Shown here: piece after piece, positions 27,690 to 36,166 of the stretch
Numbering within the stretch: the stretch's first letter is position 1
How the letters are laid out: every line of letters starts with the position of its first letter
NCBI GenBank assembly: GCA_028688145.1
Contig: JAQTYU010000001.1
Span: 516,284-580,283, forward strand
Length of the DNA stretch: 64,000 nucleotides
Source of the DNA: Thiotrichaceae bacterium
GTDB lineage: Bacteria > Pseudomonadota > Gammaproteobacteria > Beggiatoales > Beggiatoaceae
Direction of reading: 5' to 3'
Notes under the pieces: model-generated
What the model was told of the DNA's origin: nothing
Database searches by the model: none
What the model saw: the letters and a program-made list of their open reading frames with translations, nothing else
Program-made: the position numbers and the translations under genes

Positions 27690-28682
27690 TTACTTCGGCT
27701 GAATCACCCGCAAATGTTTCCCTACCGCAAGCCACGCGCCCAATAAACCCAAGCCCATGCCTGAAAACAATAAAACTAAGCTTGCGGGAATATCCAAAGT
27801 GACCAATTCAAATTCGCTGTGATACAACAAGCTTAATTGTTGAATCGGCTCGCGCAGCATCCAAAACGCGGCATAGACTAATAGCCACGCCAAAATACTG
27901 CCCATGAAGCCATACCACAAGCCGCTGTATAAAAACGGACGGCGAATAAACGCATCAGTTGCGCCGAATAATTTATGAATTTCAATCTCTTCACGGCGGT
28001 TATAAATTGCAAGGCGAATGGTATTGCCAATAATCAGCAGCACTGCCAACGCCAATAAACCCGCCAAAATCCACACTCCACGTTCCACCACCGACATCAT
28101 CGCGAATAAACGTTGTAACCAACGCATGTCGAATTGCGCCAATTCCACCTCGGGAAATTGTTTAAATTCTTCAATTAACTTCGGGGTATTGCTGGGGGTG
28201 ATATTGGCGACGGGCTGCAACACAATCACCGCAGGCAGCGGATTTTCTTGCAACACGTTTAAGGCTTCACCAAAACCCGATAAATTGCGATATTCCTGTA
28301 AAGCTTCTTGGCGACTAATCACCCGAATATGTTGCATGTCACCGCGCTGTTGCAGTTTGTCTGCAAGTTGTTGGGCTTTGGCATCGTCAATATTGGCTTT
28401 TAAAAACAGTGAAATCTGCGCTGTGCCGCCCCAAGATTGCCCAATATGTTGGGTATTTTCGAGCACTAAATATAAGCTGGTGGGCAGGGCGAGTGCGATG
28501 CCAATCACCGCAGCGGTCATTAAATTCGACACGGGGCTGCGTAAAAATTGCCCAAGGCTGGCTAACAGTACATATAAATGATGCGCTAACCACGCATGAC
28601 TTTGGGTTAAGGGCTTTTTAGGACGCGGCGCGGGCGTGGGACGGGGCGCGGATTGGGGACGGGTGGCTGCGGGTCGTTTCAT
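27690..28682 (-). CDS. ftsX: Cell division protein FtsX
   Basis: FtsX is the membrane subunit of FtsEX, which activates cell-wall hydrolases at the division septum. The 330-residue protein has a Pro/Arg-rich cytosolic N-terminus (about 1-30), a first membrane helix near 57-78, a periplasmic domain (about 80-200), and three C-terminal helices. The family segment IYNRREEIEIHKLFGATDAF lies in the cytosolic loop. Its start overlaps the ftsE stop (ATGA). rpoH, the usual next gene, is absent: the decayed STAND gene follows. Confidence 0.94.
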   Translation of the reverse strand: MKRPAATRPQSAPRPTPAPRPKKPLTQSHAWLAHHLYVLLASLGQFLRSPVSNLMTAAVIGIALALPTSLYLVLENTQHIGQSWGGTAQISLFLKANIDDAKAQQLADKLQQRGDMQHIRVISRQEALQEYRNLSGFGEALNVLQENPLPAVIVLQPVANITPSNTPKLIEEFKQFPEVELAQFDMRWLQRLFAMMSVVERGVWILAGLLALAVLLIIGNTIRLAIYNRREEIEIHKLFGATDAFIRRPFLYSGLWYGFMGSILAWLLVYAAFWMLREPIQQLSLLYHSEFELVTLDIPASLVLLFSGMGLGLLGAWLAVGKHLRVIQPK

Positions 28683-29353
28683 AAGGGTGTGGGATAGGTG
28701 TCGCCGATGAGGCTGCCTTGTTCGAGAATCAGGGTTCGATAGCCTAAGCTTTTGATTAAACTCAGGGCGTGTGAGGCGATGAGTACAGTCACTCCGACTT
28801 GGTTAAATTGGGTGAATAAGCCCATGATTTCGGTGGCGAGCACGGGGTCAAGATTGCCTGTGGGTTCGTCTGCGAGCAAAATCGGGGGTTTATGCACCAC
28901 GGCGCGGGCGATGCCGACACGTTGTTGTTGTCCACCAGAGAGGGTGATGGGGTAGCTTTTTTCTTTTTCGAGCAAGCCGACTTTGTCGAGGGCGGCGCGA
29001 ACGCGGCGGCGAATTTCTTGGTGTCGAAACCCTGCAATGACCAGCGGTAGCGCGACGTTGTCAAAAATCGTGCGGTCGAAAAGTAGGCGGTGTTCTTGAA
29101 ATGTCACGCCAATCAGGCGGCGCAGGTAGGGAATGCGTGCGTCGGGCATTTTTCCTAAATGTTGTCCGTGGACGATGATTTGCCCGCCGCTGTTGCGTTC
29201 AATGAGGGCGATGAGGCGTAATAAGGTGCTTTTTCCCGCGCCTGAATGTCCTGTTAAAAATGCCATTTCGCCTTTTTCGAGGTGAAAATTGACGTGTTTG
29301 AGGGCTTCGTGCCCATTGGGATAGCGTTTGCTAACGTCGTTGAAACTGATCAT
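28679..29353 (-). CDS. ftsE: Cell division ATP-binding protein FtsE
   Basis: FtsE is the ATPase of the FtsEX complex at the division site. The 224-residue ABC protein has Walker [14 protein letters not shown] (about 35-47), the Q-loop [11 protein letters not shown], signature [15 protein letters not shown] and Walker [14 protein letters not shown]. Length and motifs are normal. ftsY, which commonly precedes it, is absent: 78 bp upstream the TPR/PDZ gene ends, on the same strand. The first 90 bases of ftsE recur in degenerate form beyond that gene at 31657-31746. Confidence 0.96.
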   Translation of the reverse strand: MISFNDVSKRYPNGHEALKHVNFHLEKGEMAFLTGHSGAGKSTLLRLIALIERNSGGQIIVHGQHLGKMPDARIPYLRRLIGVTFQEHRLLFDRTIFDNVALPLVIAGFRHQEIRRRVRAALDKVGLLEKEKSYPITLSGGQQQRVGIARAVVHKPPILLADEPTGNLDPVLATEIMGLFTQFNQVGVTVLIASHALSLIKSLGYRTLILEQGSLIGDTYPTPL

Positions 29354-29431
29354 GTTGCGCAGGTTTTTGAGTAGCGATGCGGTTTATTATACTGCGAATG
29401 GATGCTCAGGTGAGTGGGCTTGTTTCAATGA

Positions 29432-31621
29432 CTATTTTTCGATGATGTAGTCTTGTAATTTCATGCCTTCTTCTTTAGGTGCAACAATGAACTTTATGGT
29501 CTTCCCTTCTCTTTGAACTTCCAGTGATTTTAGCTTCCCTATTGTGGGTTCTTGGTTACGGATTATTCGGAAGTTCTCTGTATTGATAATAGGTTTTTCA
29601 TCATAGTTGATAAGCACATCACCAGGTTGAACACCTATTTTCTTGATTGGGCTGTCAGCAATCATTTCCATTACACGCACTTTCAAACGATTTTCTAAAC
29701 CTGCTGTATTAGTATTCAAGTGTTTTTGGATGGTGATAGTGTAACTATGCTTTTTGCCTAAGACTTTTTCTGCAATAGCTAAGCTGCGCTCAAATAAGGG
29801 TTTGGCTTCGTTGTAATTACCTTGAGCTTGATACAGTAAAGCCAGAAGGTTAAGGCTAACAGCTACATTAGGATGTTCCTTGCCTAAGGCTTTTTCCATA
29901 ATGGCTAAACTGCGTTCAAATAAGGATTTTGCTTCACTGTAATAGCCTTGGGCTTGATATAACCCAGCCAGATTATTAAGACTTCTGGCAACAAGGGGGT
30001 GTTCTTTGCCTAACGCTTTTTCCAAAATGACTAAACTACGTTCATGTAACGATTTAGCTTTACTGTAATCATCTTGAGCTTGATACACTCCAGCCAGACT
30101 GCTAAGGCTAGTGGCAACATCAGGATGTTCTTTACCTAAAAATTTTTCCTGAATGGCTAAACTGCGCTCAAACAAAGGTTTGGCTTCACTATAATTGCCT
30201 TGAGCTTGATATAACCCAGCCAAATTATTAAGGCTTAAAACAGTATCAGGGTGTTCACCTAAGACCTTTTCCCGAATCGCTAAACTGCGCTCAAATAAGG
30301 ATTTGGCTTGGCTATAATTGCCTTGAGCTTTATACAATCCAGCTAAATTGTTAAGGCTAAAAGCAACCTTAGGGTGTTCTTTACCTAAGACCTTTTCCCG
30401 AATGGCTAAACTACGCTCAAATAAGGGGTTGGCTTGGCTGTAATTGCCTTGAACTCTATATAACTCAGCCAAATTGTAAACACTGGTTGCAACATCGGGA
30501 TGTTCTTTGCCTAAAAATTTTTCTCGAATCGCTAAACTACGCTCTAACAAGGGTTTGGCTTGGCTGTAATTACCTTGGACTTGATACAATAAAGCCAGAC
30601 TGTTAAGACTTTGGGCCACATTAGGATGTTCTTTACCTAAGGCTTTTTCCCGAATCGCTACACTGCGCTCAAATAAGGTTTTGGCTTCGTTATATTGACC
30701 TGCCATGTAAGTAGCTAACGCAGTATCATTCAAGTAGTTTCCTAAGCTCTCCTCATATTTTGCTGGCAAAGCCTCAATTGCCTGTAATCCATATTTTGCC
30801 GCCTCAGCATGAGCCAATTGCATCTCATTCAACTGAAAATTTGCAAATTTTGCTTCAGCAACAGTAAACATCCGTTTTTCACGAACTTCTTGCAACGGTT
30901 GTTCTTCTTGCCGAATCGCTTTTATCGCTGTAACTTCTCTATCACTGACTTGATTATATAGCTGCTCTGCTTTATCAAACTGTGTTTGCTCCAATGCGAG
31001 TTTCGCAGCCTCTAAAATACTTTTAATTTCTGAGTCATCAGAAGTAAACTTACTCGCCCTTTCTAACAACTCCTGATAGCGTTTCGCGATTTCAGTCAAG
31101 GTACTGTCTAACTTATCCAAAGGTACTTGGCGTTTTTCCACTGCCTGTAAAAGACCGTCTAAAATTTTTTGCGTCACACCCAATTTGTCACTGGTAATCC
31201 CCAGCACTTTGGCAACCCGCAAATATTCCTCAGCAGGAATCCTCAGATGCACTGTTCCTGAACCACTGCTAGAATTAATTACCCCAATACTGTTGGGCAC
31301 GACTTCTTGTTTTGTGTCATTAAACGCTTGTGCAGGTTGATATAACAAAACAATTACCGCATAAATAATAGTCGTGATTGAAATGTTTCTAACTGATATT
31401 ACCCCAGAATCCTGTAAATCCTCCTTCAAAGACTCCTTTTTAGCCGCAGAATCAGGCTTCTTTTCCAAAGCCTCTAAACTGCCTTTGGCTTGCGGATGTT
31501 TTTCCTGTAAATGCTGTTTCAATGCAGCATATAAATCTTGAATAGCTTGCTTTGCGGTGCTGCCAAATGCTTCCGTTGCCCCTGCCACGACAGCAGTGAG
31601 AATTGCAGTAATCGCATCCAT
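29432..31621 (-). CDS. TPR (kinesin-light-chain type) and PDZ protein, membrane-anchored
   Basis: The 729-residue protein is not assigned a function. An Ala-rich helical N-terminal domain (about 1-75, with AKQAIQDLYAALKQHLQEK and LEALEKKPDSAAKK) resembles small N-terminal domains found on STAND and conflict-system proteins. One likely membrane helix follows (about 79-97), then a predicted coiled region (about 130-290). Eight 42-residue TPRs (about 307-640) share EAKPLFERSLAIREKVLGKEHP. The C-terminal PDZ-like domain (about 645-725) contains GVQPGDVLINYDEKPI. Repeat 4 lacks one residue (VLGEHPD for VLGKEHPD). The TPR units are similar at DNA level too, implying recent internal duplication. It probably scaffolds protein partners. 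Confidence 0.82.
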   Translation of the reverse strand: MDAITAILTAVVAGATEAFGSTAKQAIQDLYAALKQHLQEKHPQAKGSLEALEKKPDSAAKKESLKEDLQDSGVISVRNISITTIIYAVIVLLYQPAQAFNDTKQEVVPNSIGVINSSSGSGTVHLRIPAEEYLRVAKVLGITSDKLGVTQKILDGLLQAVEKRQVPLDKLDSTLTEIAKRYQELLERASKFTSDDSEIKSILEAAKLALEQTQFDKAEQLYNQVSDREVTAIKAIRQEEQPLQEVREKRMFTVAEAKFANFQLNEMQLAHAEAAKYGLQAIEALPAKYEESLGNYLNDTALATYMAGQYNEAKTLFERSVAIREKALGKEHPNVAQSLNSLALLYQVQGNYSQAKPLLERSLAIREKFLGKEHPDVATSVYNLAELYRVQGNYSQANPLFERSLAIREKVLGKEHPKVAFSLNNLAGLYKAQGNYSQAKSLFERSLAIREKVLGEHPDTVLSLNNLAGLYQAQGNYSEAKPLFERSLAIQEKFLGKEHPDVATSLSSLAGVYQAQDDYSKAKSLHERSLVILEKALGKEHPLVARSLNNLAGLYQAQGYYSEAKSLFERSLAIMEKALGKEHPNVAVSLNLLALLYQAQGNYNEAKPLFERSLAIAEKVLGKKHSYTITIQKHLNTNTAGLENRLKVRVMEMIADSPIKKIGVQPGDVLINYDEKPIINTENFRIIRNQEPTIGKLKSLEVQREGKTIKFIVAPKEEGMKLQDYIIEK
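29700..30710 (-). repeat. Eight 126-bp tandem units encoding TPRs
   Basis: Within the TPR gene, units of 126 bp (42 codons) recur, with near-identical blocks such as TCTTTACCTAAGACCTTTTC and CTAAACTGCGCTCAAATAAG. One unit is 123 bp. Such arrays gain and lose units by recombination, so copy number may vary between strains. Confidence 0.85.
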
Positions 31622-31656
31622 AAAAATCTCCTTAAGTGATGAGGGAATTATAATAT

Positions 31657-31746
31657 TAAAAAAGCCATTTCGCCTTTTTCGAGCTGAAAATTGACGTGTT
31701 TGAGGGCTTCGTGTCCGTTGGGATAAGGCTTGCTGACATCGTTGGA
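31657..31746 (-). pseudogene. Fragment of ftsE (first ~30 codons), duplicated
   Basis: Read leftward, it gives [20 protein letters not shown] followed by LEKGEMAFL, against [20 protein letters not shown] and LEKGEMAFL in ftsE. At DNA level it matches 29260-29353 at roughly 90 percent by eye, with mostly silent changes. No rest of the gene follows. It lies just upstream of the TPR gene, so the TPR gene is bracketed by true and partial ftsE starts in the same orientation. Confidence 0.9.
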
Positions 31747-31970
31747 GATGTGACGAACACGATTATATAAACTTTCTGGTTGCAGCTCAGAAAAGCTATA
31801 GCTGCCTTGAGGCGAGTCGTCGGGTGAAACCTAAACAAACCCATGCACCAGCGCATGATGCAATAACACGATGCTTAGATTCTATGAACCCTGATAATAA
31901 TGCATTCTAGCAAGAAGCCGAACCGATGATAGAGAAGGGCTTGCTCGTGTTGGACGATTCAACACTAGAT

Positions 31971-32152
31971 AACCTAAGTTCAGGATAAGAAATAGCAAAA
32001 AACTTAATAACTGTAGTTAGTTAAAAATAAATTTTATCTAAAAAACATGTCGTATCTTGTTAATTACCCAACAACTTCATATAAATTTAGATCGTAATTT
32101 TTAACTTATTGTTATTTAAACTATTTTATTTTTCTTATCCCGAACTCAGGTT
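31971..32152. mobile_element. Family F miniature element, complete copy (182 bp)
   Basis: AACCTAAGTTCAGGATAAGA at the left end and TCTTATCCCGAACTCAGGTT at the right end are inverted repeats with two mismatches. Other copies have an outer TTAA, suggesting a TTAA target. The interior (ACATGTCG, TTACCCAACAA, ATAAATTTAGA) matches the split copy at 26.84-27.07 kb. Solitary left ends are at 25.05 and 37.89 kb. There is no coding capacity. The rest of 31747-32186 shows no gene. Confidence 0.85.
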
Positions 32153-32186
32153 AAATTATATAAATTGTGGTTCAGACAATGCCGTA

Positions 32187-32885
32187 CTACTTCAATTCCC
32201 CACTCACTGCCATGTAGCGCAAGCTTTGCCCTTCAAAACCCTGATGTAACACATTCAAAAATACCACAATAGCTTTATCTTCAAATACGTACACATCTTC
32301 AATTTTGTAATCCTTGGGGCAGCCGCGACTGGGGGGCAATTTCTTATCCTTTTGTAAAACAAAAGTTTTCTTGTCTTGCTCGTTCAGCAGTTCCAAAGTA
32401 AATAATTTACTCTTTGTGCCTGCCACACATTCTAGCGTCCCTGTTTTTTCTGCCAGCTTCAAGCTGTAAGCCTTTACCATCGCGCCCGCGACCGCACTGC
32501 CCAAATCAAAACGCGCACTGTGGGCTTTGATGTCTAAATCATGAATAGAACGCGCAATCACCTGCGTGCCTTGCAAATCCCCCGTAATCTCCAATTCTGC
32601 AAGCTTGGCTTTCGCCTCACTCAGATTGTTGGCGCGAACTTTAGCGAGGTCATCGCTGGGCGCACCTGTGGTTTCAATCGGTTTTGACGCATAATCATTG
32701 TCTTTCACATCGATGAAAAAGCTTTCCGCAAACGCGGTGCCTTGCCCTTCATGGATTCCATATTGTTGAAATGCCAGATATTTACCCGTTTTAGAAAATC
32801 CTAAAAAATTAAGTTGGGTCAGATCATTGGCACAGACCCCAAAACTGAGGCTCGCTAAACAACACGTTAATAGTAATCTTTTCAT
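32187..32885 (-). CDS. DUF2259 secreted protein
   Basis: The 232-residue protein has a signal peptide (about 1-19, ending FGVCAND) and the DUF2259 pattern, starting LNFLGFSKTGKYLAFQQYG, which resembles one blade of a beta-propeller-like repeat, and later ESFFIDVKDNDY. The function is unknown and it should be periplasmic. Its ATG overlaps the stop of the upstream antiporter gene by four bases (ATGA), so the two are translationally coupled. A paired role in envelope ion stress is possible but only inferred from coupling. Confidence 0.8.
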   Translation of the reverse strand: MKRLLLTCCLASLSFGVCANDLTQLNFLGFSKTGKYLAFQQYGIHEGQGTAFAESFFIDVKDNDYASKPIETTGAPSDDLAKVRANNLSEAKAKLAELEITGDLQGTQVIARSIHDLDIKAHSARFDLGSAVAGAMVKAYSLKLAEKTGTLECVAGTKSKLFTLELLNEQDKKTFVLQKDKKLPPSRGCPKDYKIEDVYVFEDKAIVVFLNVLHQGFEGQSLRYMAVSGELK

Positions 32886-34591
32886 CCTGAGACTCCAGTT
32901 TTTTCAAGCACGGCGGGGGAACAATCCTGACAGGGTTTTTCCTTGTTTACTTCGTTGCAACACGCACATTCCATCGCATGACGCTCTTTTTCTGCCACTT
33001 CCAAATCACGGCGCAAACGCGCATCTTCAATATCAAAAAAGCCCTGAATGCGGTGTAAAGTTTCATCATTAATTTGCCCTTCATTGCGCAGTTGAATGAC
33101 GGTGCGCCATGCCGCTTTCAAAGCTTCTTGCTGCATATCGGTGTAAGCCGCATCCGATTCATGACGGTCGCAATCCACATCATTATTTAAACGTAACATC
33201 AAATAATGAATGCGGTCTTCATAATGCGCCCGTAAGCGATTGACGCGGTCGGGAGAAACTTGTTTTTCGTGCATCGCCAACTCGTCAATGCGCGCAATCG
33301 CCGATTGAATCGCTTGAATACGCGCACTCAATTCTTCCTGTTCTGCCACGCCATCATCCACCACTTTCAGGCGTTGAATTAAAGTGGGCAGAGTTAGACC
33401 TTGTAAAACCAGTGTCGCAAAAATCACGCTGAAAGTCAGGAATAAAATTAAATCGCGTCCCGCAAAATCTTCGGGAATTGCCAAGGCAGCTGCCAGCGAA
33501 ACAATGCCGCGCATTCCTGTCCAGCCAATCACCAGCACCGCTTGCCACGGGGGAATAAAAGCTTCTTGGTCTAAGCGCTTGTGCCACCATGCGGAAAAGT
33601 AGGGCGCGTAAGCATTTGGAAACACCCATAACAGGCGCACAATAATCACTGTGCCCGACACCATGACCGCCGAGCCAATCAAATCAAGCAGTTGTTTGTG
33701 ATTTAAAATGTTGCTTAAAATGGTGGGCAATTGTAGCCCAATTAAAATAAATACCATACCATTTAAAATAAAAACAATGGTTTGCCACACAGGTTGTAAT
33801 TGTAAACGCGTGGCGGGCAGTAAAATTTCTGGCGCAAGCCGCCCCACGTATAAACCTGCTGCGACCGTTGAAAGCACGCCTGAAACGTGGATTTCTTCTG
33901 CTAATAAATAGGAAGCAAACGAGGTGAGCAAAGAAATCGTGATTTGAATCGGAGGGCTGTCTAAACGGCGTTGCAATTCAACCACTAATTTGCCGACGAT
34001 TAAGCCGATAATAATTCCGCCAATGGAAACATAGGCAAAACTTAAAGAGGCATCCCACAACGAAAATACCCCCGTTGCGGCGGCGGCAATTGCCATTTTA
34101 TAAACCACTAAGCCTGAGGCATCGTTAATTAAACTTTCGCCTTCGAGCACGGTGACAATGCGCGGATGCACGCCTAAACGTTGACACAAGGCAGTGGCGG
34201 CGACTGCGTCAGGGGGTGACACAATTGCGCCCAAGGCAAAGGCAGCGGCCCACGGCAAATCGACGGTGTAGTGTGCGACTACGCCCACTGCCAAAGTGGT
34301 GAACACGACTAAACCAATTGCCAGCGAACCAATGTAGTGTAAATGCGCTTTGAAATCTCGCCATGAAGTCAAAAGTGCGGCTGAATACAGCAAGGGCGGT
34401 AATAATAATAAAAATACCACTTGCGGATTGAGTTGTAAGTTAGGAAGGATGGGGAAAAAGCCCAGTAATGCCCCTGTCAACACCAATAAAATAGGGTAGG
34501 GAATATTGACATAGCTTTCTAAGACTGCCACGAATACCGTGACAGCCAATAAAATGAGGATAAAAGTTTCTACTGCACCCATAGTTGCCAC
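32882..34591 (-). CDS. CPA1-family sodium/proton antiporter
   Basis: The 569-residue inner-membrane protein has 12-13 helices (about 1-405) and a cytosolic C-terminal domain. The cation-site segment reads FALGAIVSPPDAVAATAL, followed by EGESLINDASGLVVYKMAIA and GWTGMRGIVSLAAALAIP, which are all typical of NhaP/CPA1 exchangers. The tail is helical and charged. It ends with a cysteine cluster, MECACCNEVN then KPCQDC, six Cys in about 20 residues. That cluster could bind a metal or act as a redox switch. It is coupled to the DUF2259 gene downstream. Confidence 0.9.
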   Translation of the reverse strand: MATMGAVETFILILLAVTVFVAVLESYVNIPYPILLVLTGALLGFFPILPNLQLNPQVVFLLLLPPLLYSAALLTSWRDFKAHLHYIGSLAIGLVVFTTLAVGVVAHYTVDLPWAAAFALGAIVSPPDAVAATALCQRLGVHPRIVTVLEGESLINDASGLVVYKMAIAAAATGVFSLWDASLSFAYVSIGGIIIGLIVGKLVVELQRRLDSPPIQITISLLTSFASYLLAEEIHVSGVLSTVAAGLYVGRLAPEILLPATRLQLQPVWQTIVFILNGMVFILIGLQLPTILSNILNHKQLLDLIGSAVMVSGTVIIVRLLWVFPNAYAPYFSAWWHKRLDQEAFIPPWQAVLVIGWTGMRGIVSLAAALAIPEDFAGRDLILFLTFSVIFATLVLQGLTLPTLIQRLKVVDDGVAEQEELSARIQAIQSAIARIDELAMHEKQVSPDRVNRLRAHYEDRIHYLMLRLNNDVDCDRHESDAAYTDMQQEALKAAWRTVIQLRNEGQINDETLHRIQGFFDIEDARLRRDLEVAEKERHAMECACCNEVNKEKPCQDCSPAVLEKTGVSG

Positions 34592-34726
34592 GCATAGTAA
34601 GGATAAATTAATACTTAAAATTGCTAACTACTGTATAACAGCCTTCCCATTGCTGCAAACCCCGATTAGTCTGGGATTTAAAACGGCGGCTTGTCTGAAT
34701 CAGGATTTACAGAATTTTGGGATGAA

Positions 34727-34749
34727 GTAGCCACGTAGCCCGTGGCTAC
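34727..34749. repeat. Short perfect hairpin GTAGCCACG/CGTGGCTAC
   Basis: A 9-bp perfect stem with a 5-base loop lies between the antiporter promoter side and dapC. Just before it, TTGTCTGAATCAGGATTTAC resembles the GTCTGAACC-type ends seen at 13.13 kb. The gap 34592-34833 shows no gene. Confidence 0.6.
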
Positions 34750-34833
34750 ACCCGCCATCCTAAGCAAAACCCTAGCCTGATATGGCAACTTCGCTTATGC
34801 TAGGCTTTTTCACCGATTGCGTACTTTATTCCC

Positions 34834-36051
34834 ATGAATCCAAGCTTAGCACTGTTACAACCTTACCCCTTTGAAAAACTTGCTAAACTCAAAGCAGGTT
34901 GCACCCCGCCCAGCGAATTACGCGCCTTAAATCTATCTATTGGCGAACCGCAACATCCCACGCCCGCCTTCATTGTCGAGGCATTGCATCAAGCCGCCTT
35001 TCAAGGACTAGCCAAATATCCCACGACTTTAGGCGCGGACAATTTACGCCAAAGTATTGCAGGCTGGTTAGAACGCCGTTTCAAATTGCCCACAAACAGC
35101 GTCAACCCCGCGCAGCAAGTTTTGCCTGTCAATGGTACACGCGAAGCTCTCTTTGCCTTTGCCCAAGCAGTGATTGACCGCACCGCCAAACAGCCCACGG
35201 TGTTAATGCCCAGCCCGTTTTACCAAATTTACGAAGGCGCGACATTATTAGCGGGTGCGCAACCCTATTTCATCAATTGTGTGGCAGAAAATAATTTCCT
35301 GCCCGATTTCGACAGCGTGCCGCCCGAGGTCTGGGCAAATTGCCAATTGCTGTATATTTGTTCGCCCGGCAACCCCAGCGGCAGTGTGTTAGAGCTTGAC
35401 ACGCTGCAAAAATTAATTCATTTGGCGGATGAATACGATTTCATCATTGCGGCAGATGAGTGCTATTCAGAACTCTATGATGATGAATTGAATCCGCCCG
35501 TCGGCTTGCTGCAAGCCTGTCACAGTTTACAACGTAATGATTTTAAACGCTGTGTCGTGTTTCACAGTCTTTCCAAACGCTCCAACGCACCCGGTTTACG
35601 TTCGGGCTTTGTCGCGGGCGATGCAGAAGTATTAAAAAGCTTTTTGCTGTATCGCACTTATCACGGCTGCGCGATGTCTTTGGCGGTGCAAGCTGCCAGT
35701 GTGGTGGCGTGGGAAGATGAACTTCACGTTGCAGAAAATCGGCGTTTATATCGGGAAAAATTTACCGCCATACTGGAAATTTTATATCCCTTATTACCCG
35801 TGCAACGCCCGCCCGCAAGTTTCTATTTGTGGATTAATACGCCCGTTTCTGACGAACAATTTACCCGTGACTTATACGCCGAACAAAATGTGACGGTATT
35901 GGCGGGCAGTTATTTATCGCGTGAAGCCCACGGCTTGAATGCGGGGAAAAATTATATTCGCATGGCATTAGTGCCCACGTTGGATGATTGCATCACTGCT
36001 GCTGAACGAATGCGGGAATTGTTGCGCCGCTATGGATTTCACCCCCTTTGA
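34834..36051 (+). CDS. dapC: Succinyldiaminopimelate transaminase
   Basis: DapC transfers an amino group to N-succinyl-2-amino-6-ketopimelate in lysine and peptidoglycan-precursor synthesis. The 405-residue class I/II aminotransferase starts MNPSLALLQPYPFEKLAKLK as DapC proteins do. It has the motif YICSPGNPSGSVL, and the PLP-binding lysine in SLSKRSNAPGLRSGF near residue 250. The next gene is dapD, its pathway partner, which supports the call. The last codons (His-Pro-Leu-stop) lie inside a family D repeat. Confidence 0.93.
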   Translation: MNPSLALLQPYPFEKLAKLKAGCTPPSELRALNLSIGEPQHPTPAFIVEALHQAAFQGLAKYPTTLGADNLRQSIAGWLERRFKLPTNSVNPAQQVLPVNGTREALFAFAQAVIDRTAKQPTVLMPSPFYQIYEGATLLAGAQPYFINCVAENNFLPDFDSVPPEVWANCQLLYICSPGNPSGSVLELDTLQKLIHLADEYDFIIAADECYSELYDDELNPPVGLLQACHSLQRNDFKRCVVFHSLSKRSNAPGLRSGFVAGDAEVLKSFLLYRTYHGCAMSLAVQAASVVAWEDELHVAENRRLYREKFTAILEILYPLLPVQRPPASFYLWINTPVSDEQFTRDLYAEQNVTVLAGSYLSREAHGLNAGKNYIRMALVPTLDDCITAAERMRELLRRYGFHPL

Positions 36052-36132
36052 AAAAGGGGGCTGGGGGATTTAAAAATCTCAATAATCACAACGATCTTAA
36101 ATCCCCCTCATTCCCCCTTTAACAAAGGGGGA
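36042..36132. repeat. Family D palindromic repeat, intact copy
   Basis: CCCCCTTTGAAAAAGGGGG at the left and TCCCCCTTTAACAAAGGGGG at the right are each hairpins. Between them, GGGGGATTTAAAAATC and GATCTTAAATCCCCC are also inverted. The same structure occurs at 45.57-46.29 kb, where it is split by an insertion element. It overlaps the last 10 bp of dapC and probably also acts as an attenuator or terminator before dapD. Confidence 0.88.
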
Positions 36133-36166
36133 GGTTAAACTTTTTAACGAAAACACGGAGTTTCAA

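Noticed and set aside
29700..30710. Regular 126-bp tandem repeats considered as a CRISPR or satellite array
   Set aside because: Units are contiguous in-frame coding repeats that make TPRs; there are no spacers.
31656..31856. 66-codon minus-strand open frame upstream of the TPR gene
   Set aside because: It is an out-of-frame reading through the duplicated ftsE fragment; the homologous frame is a different one.
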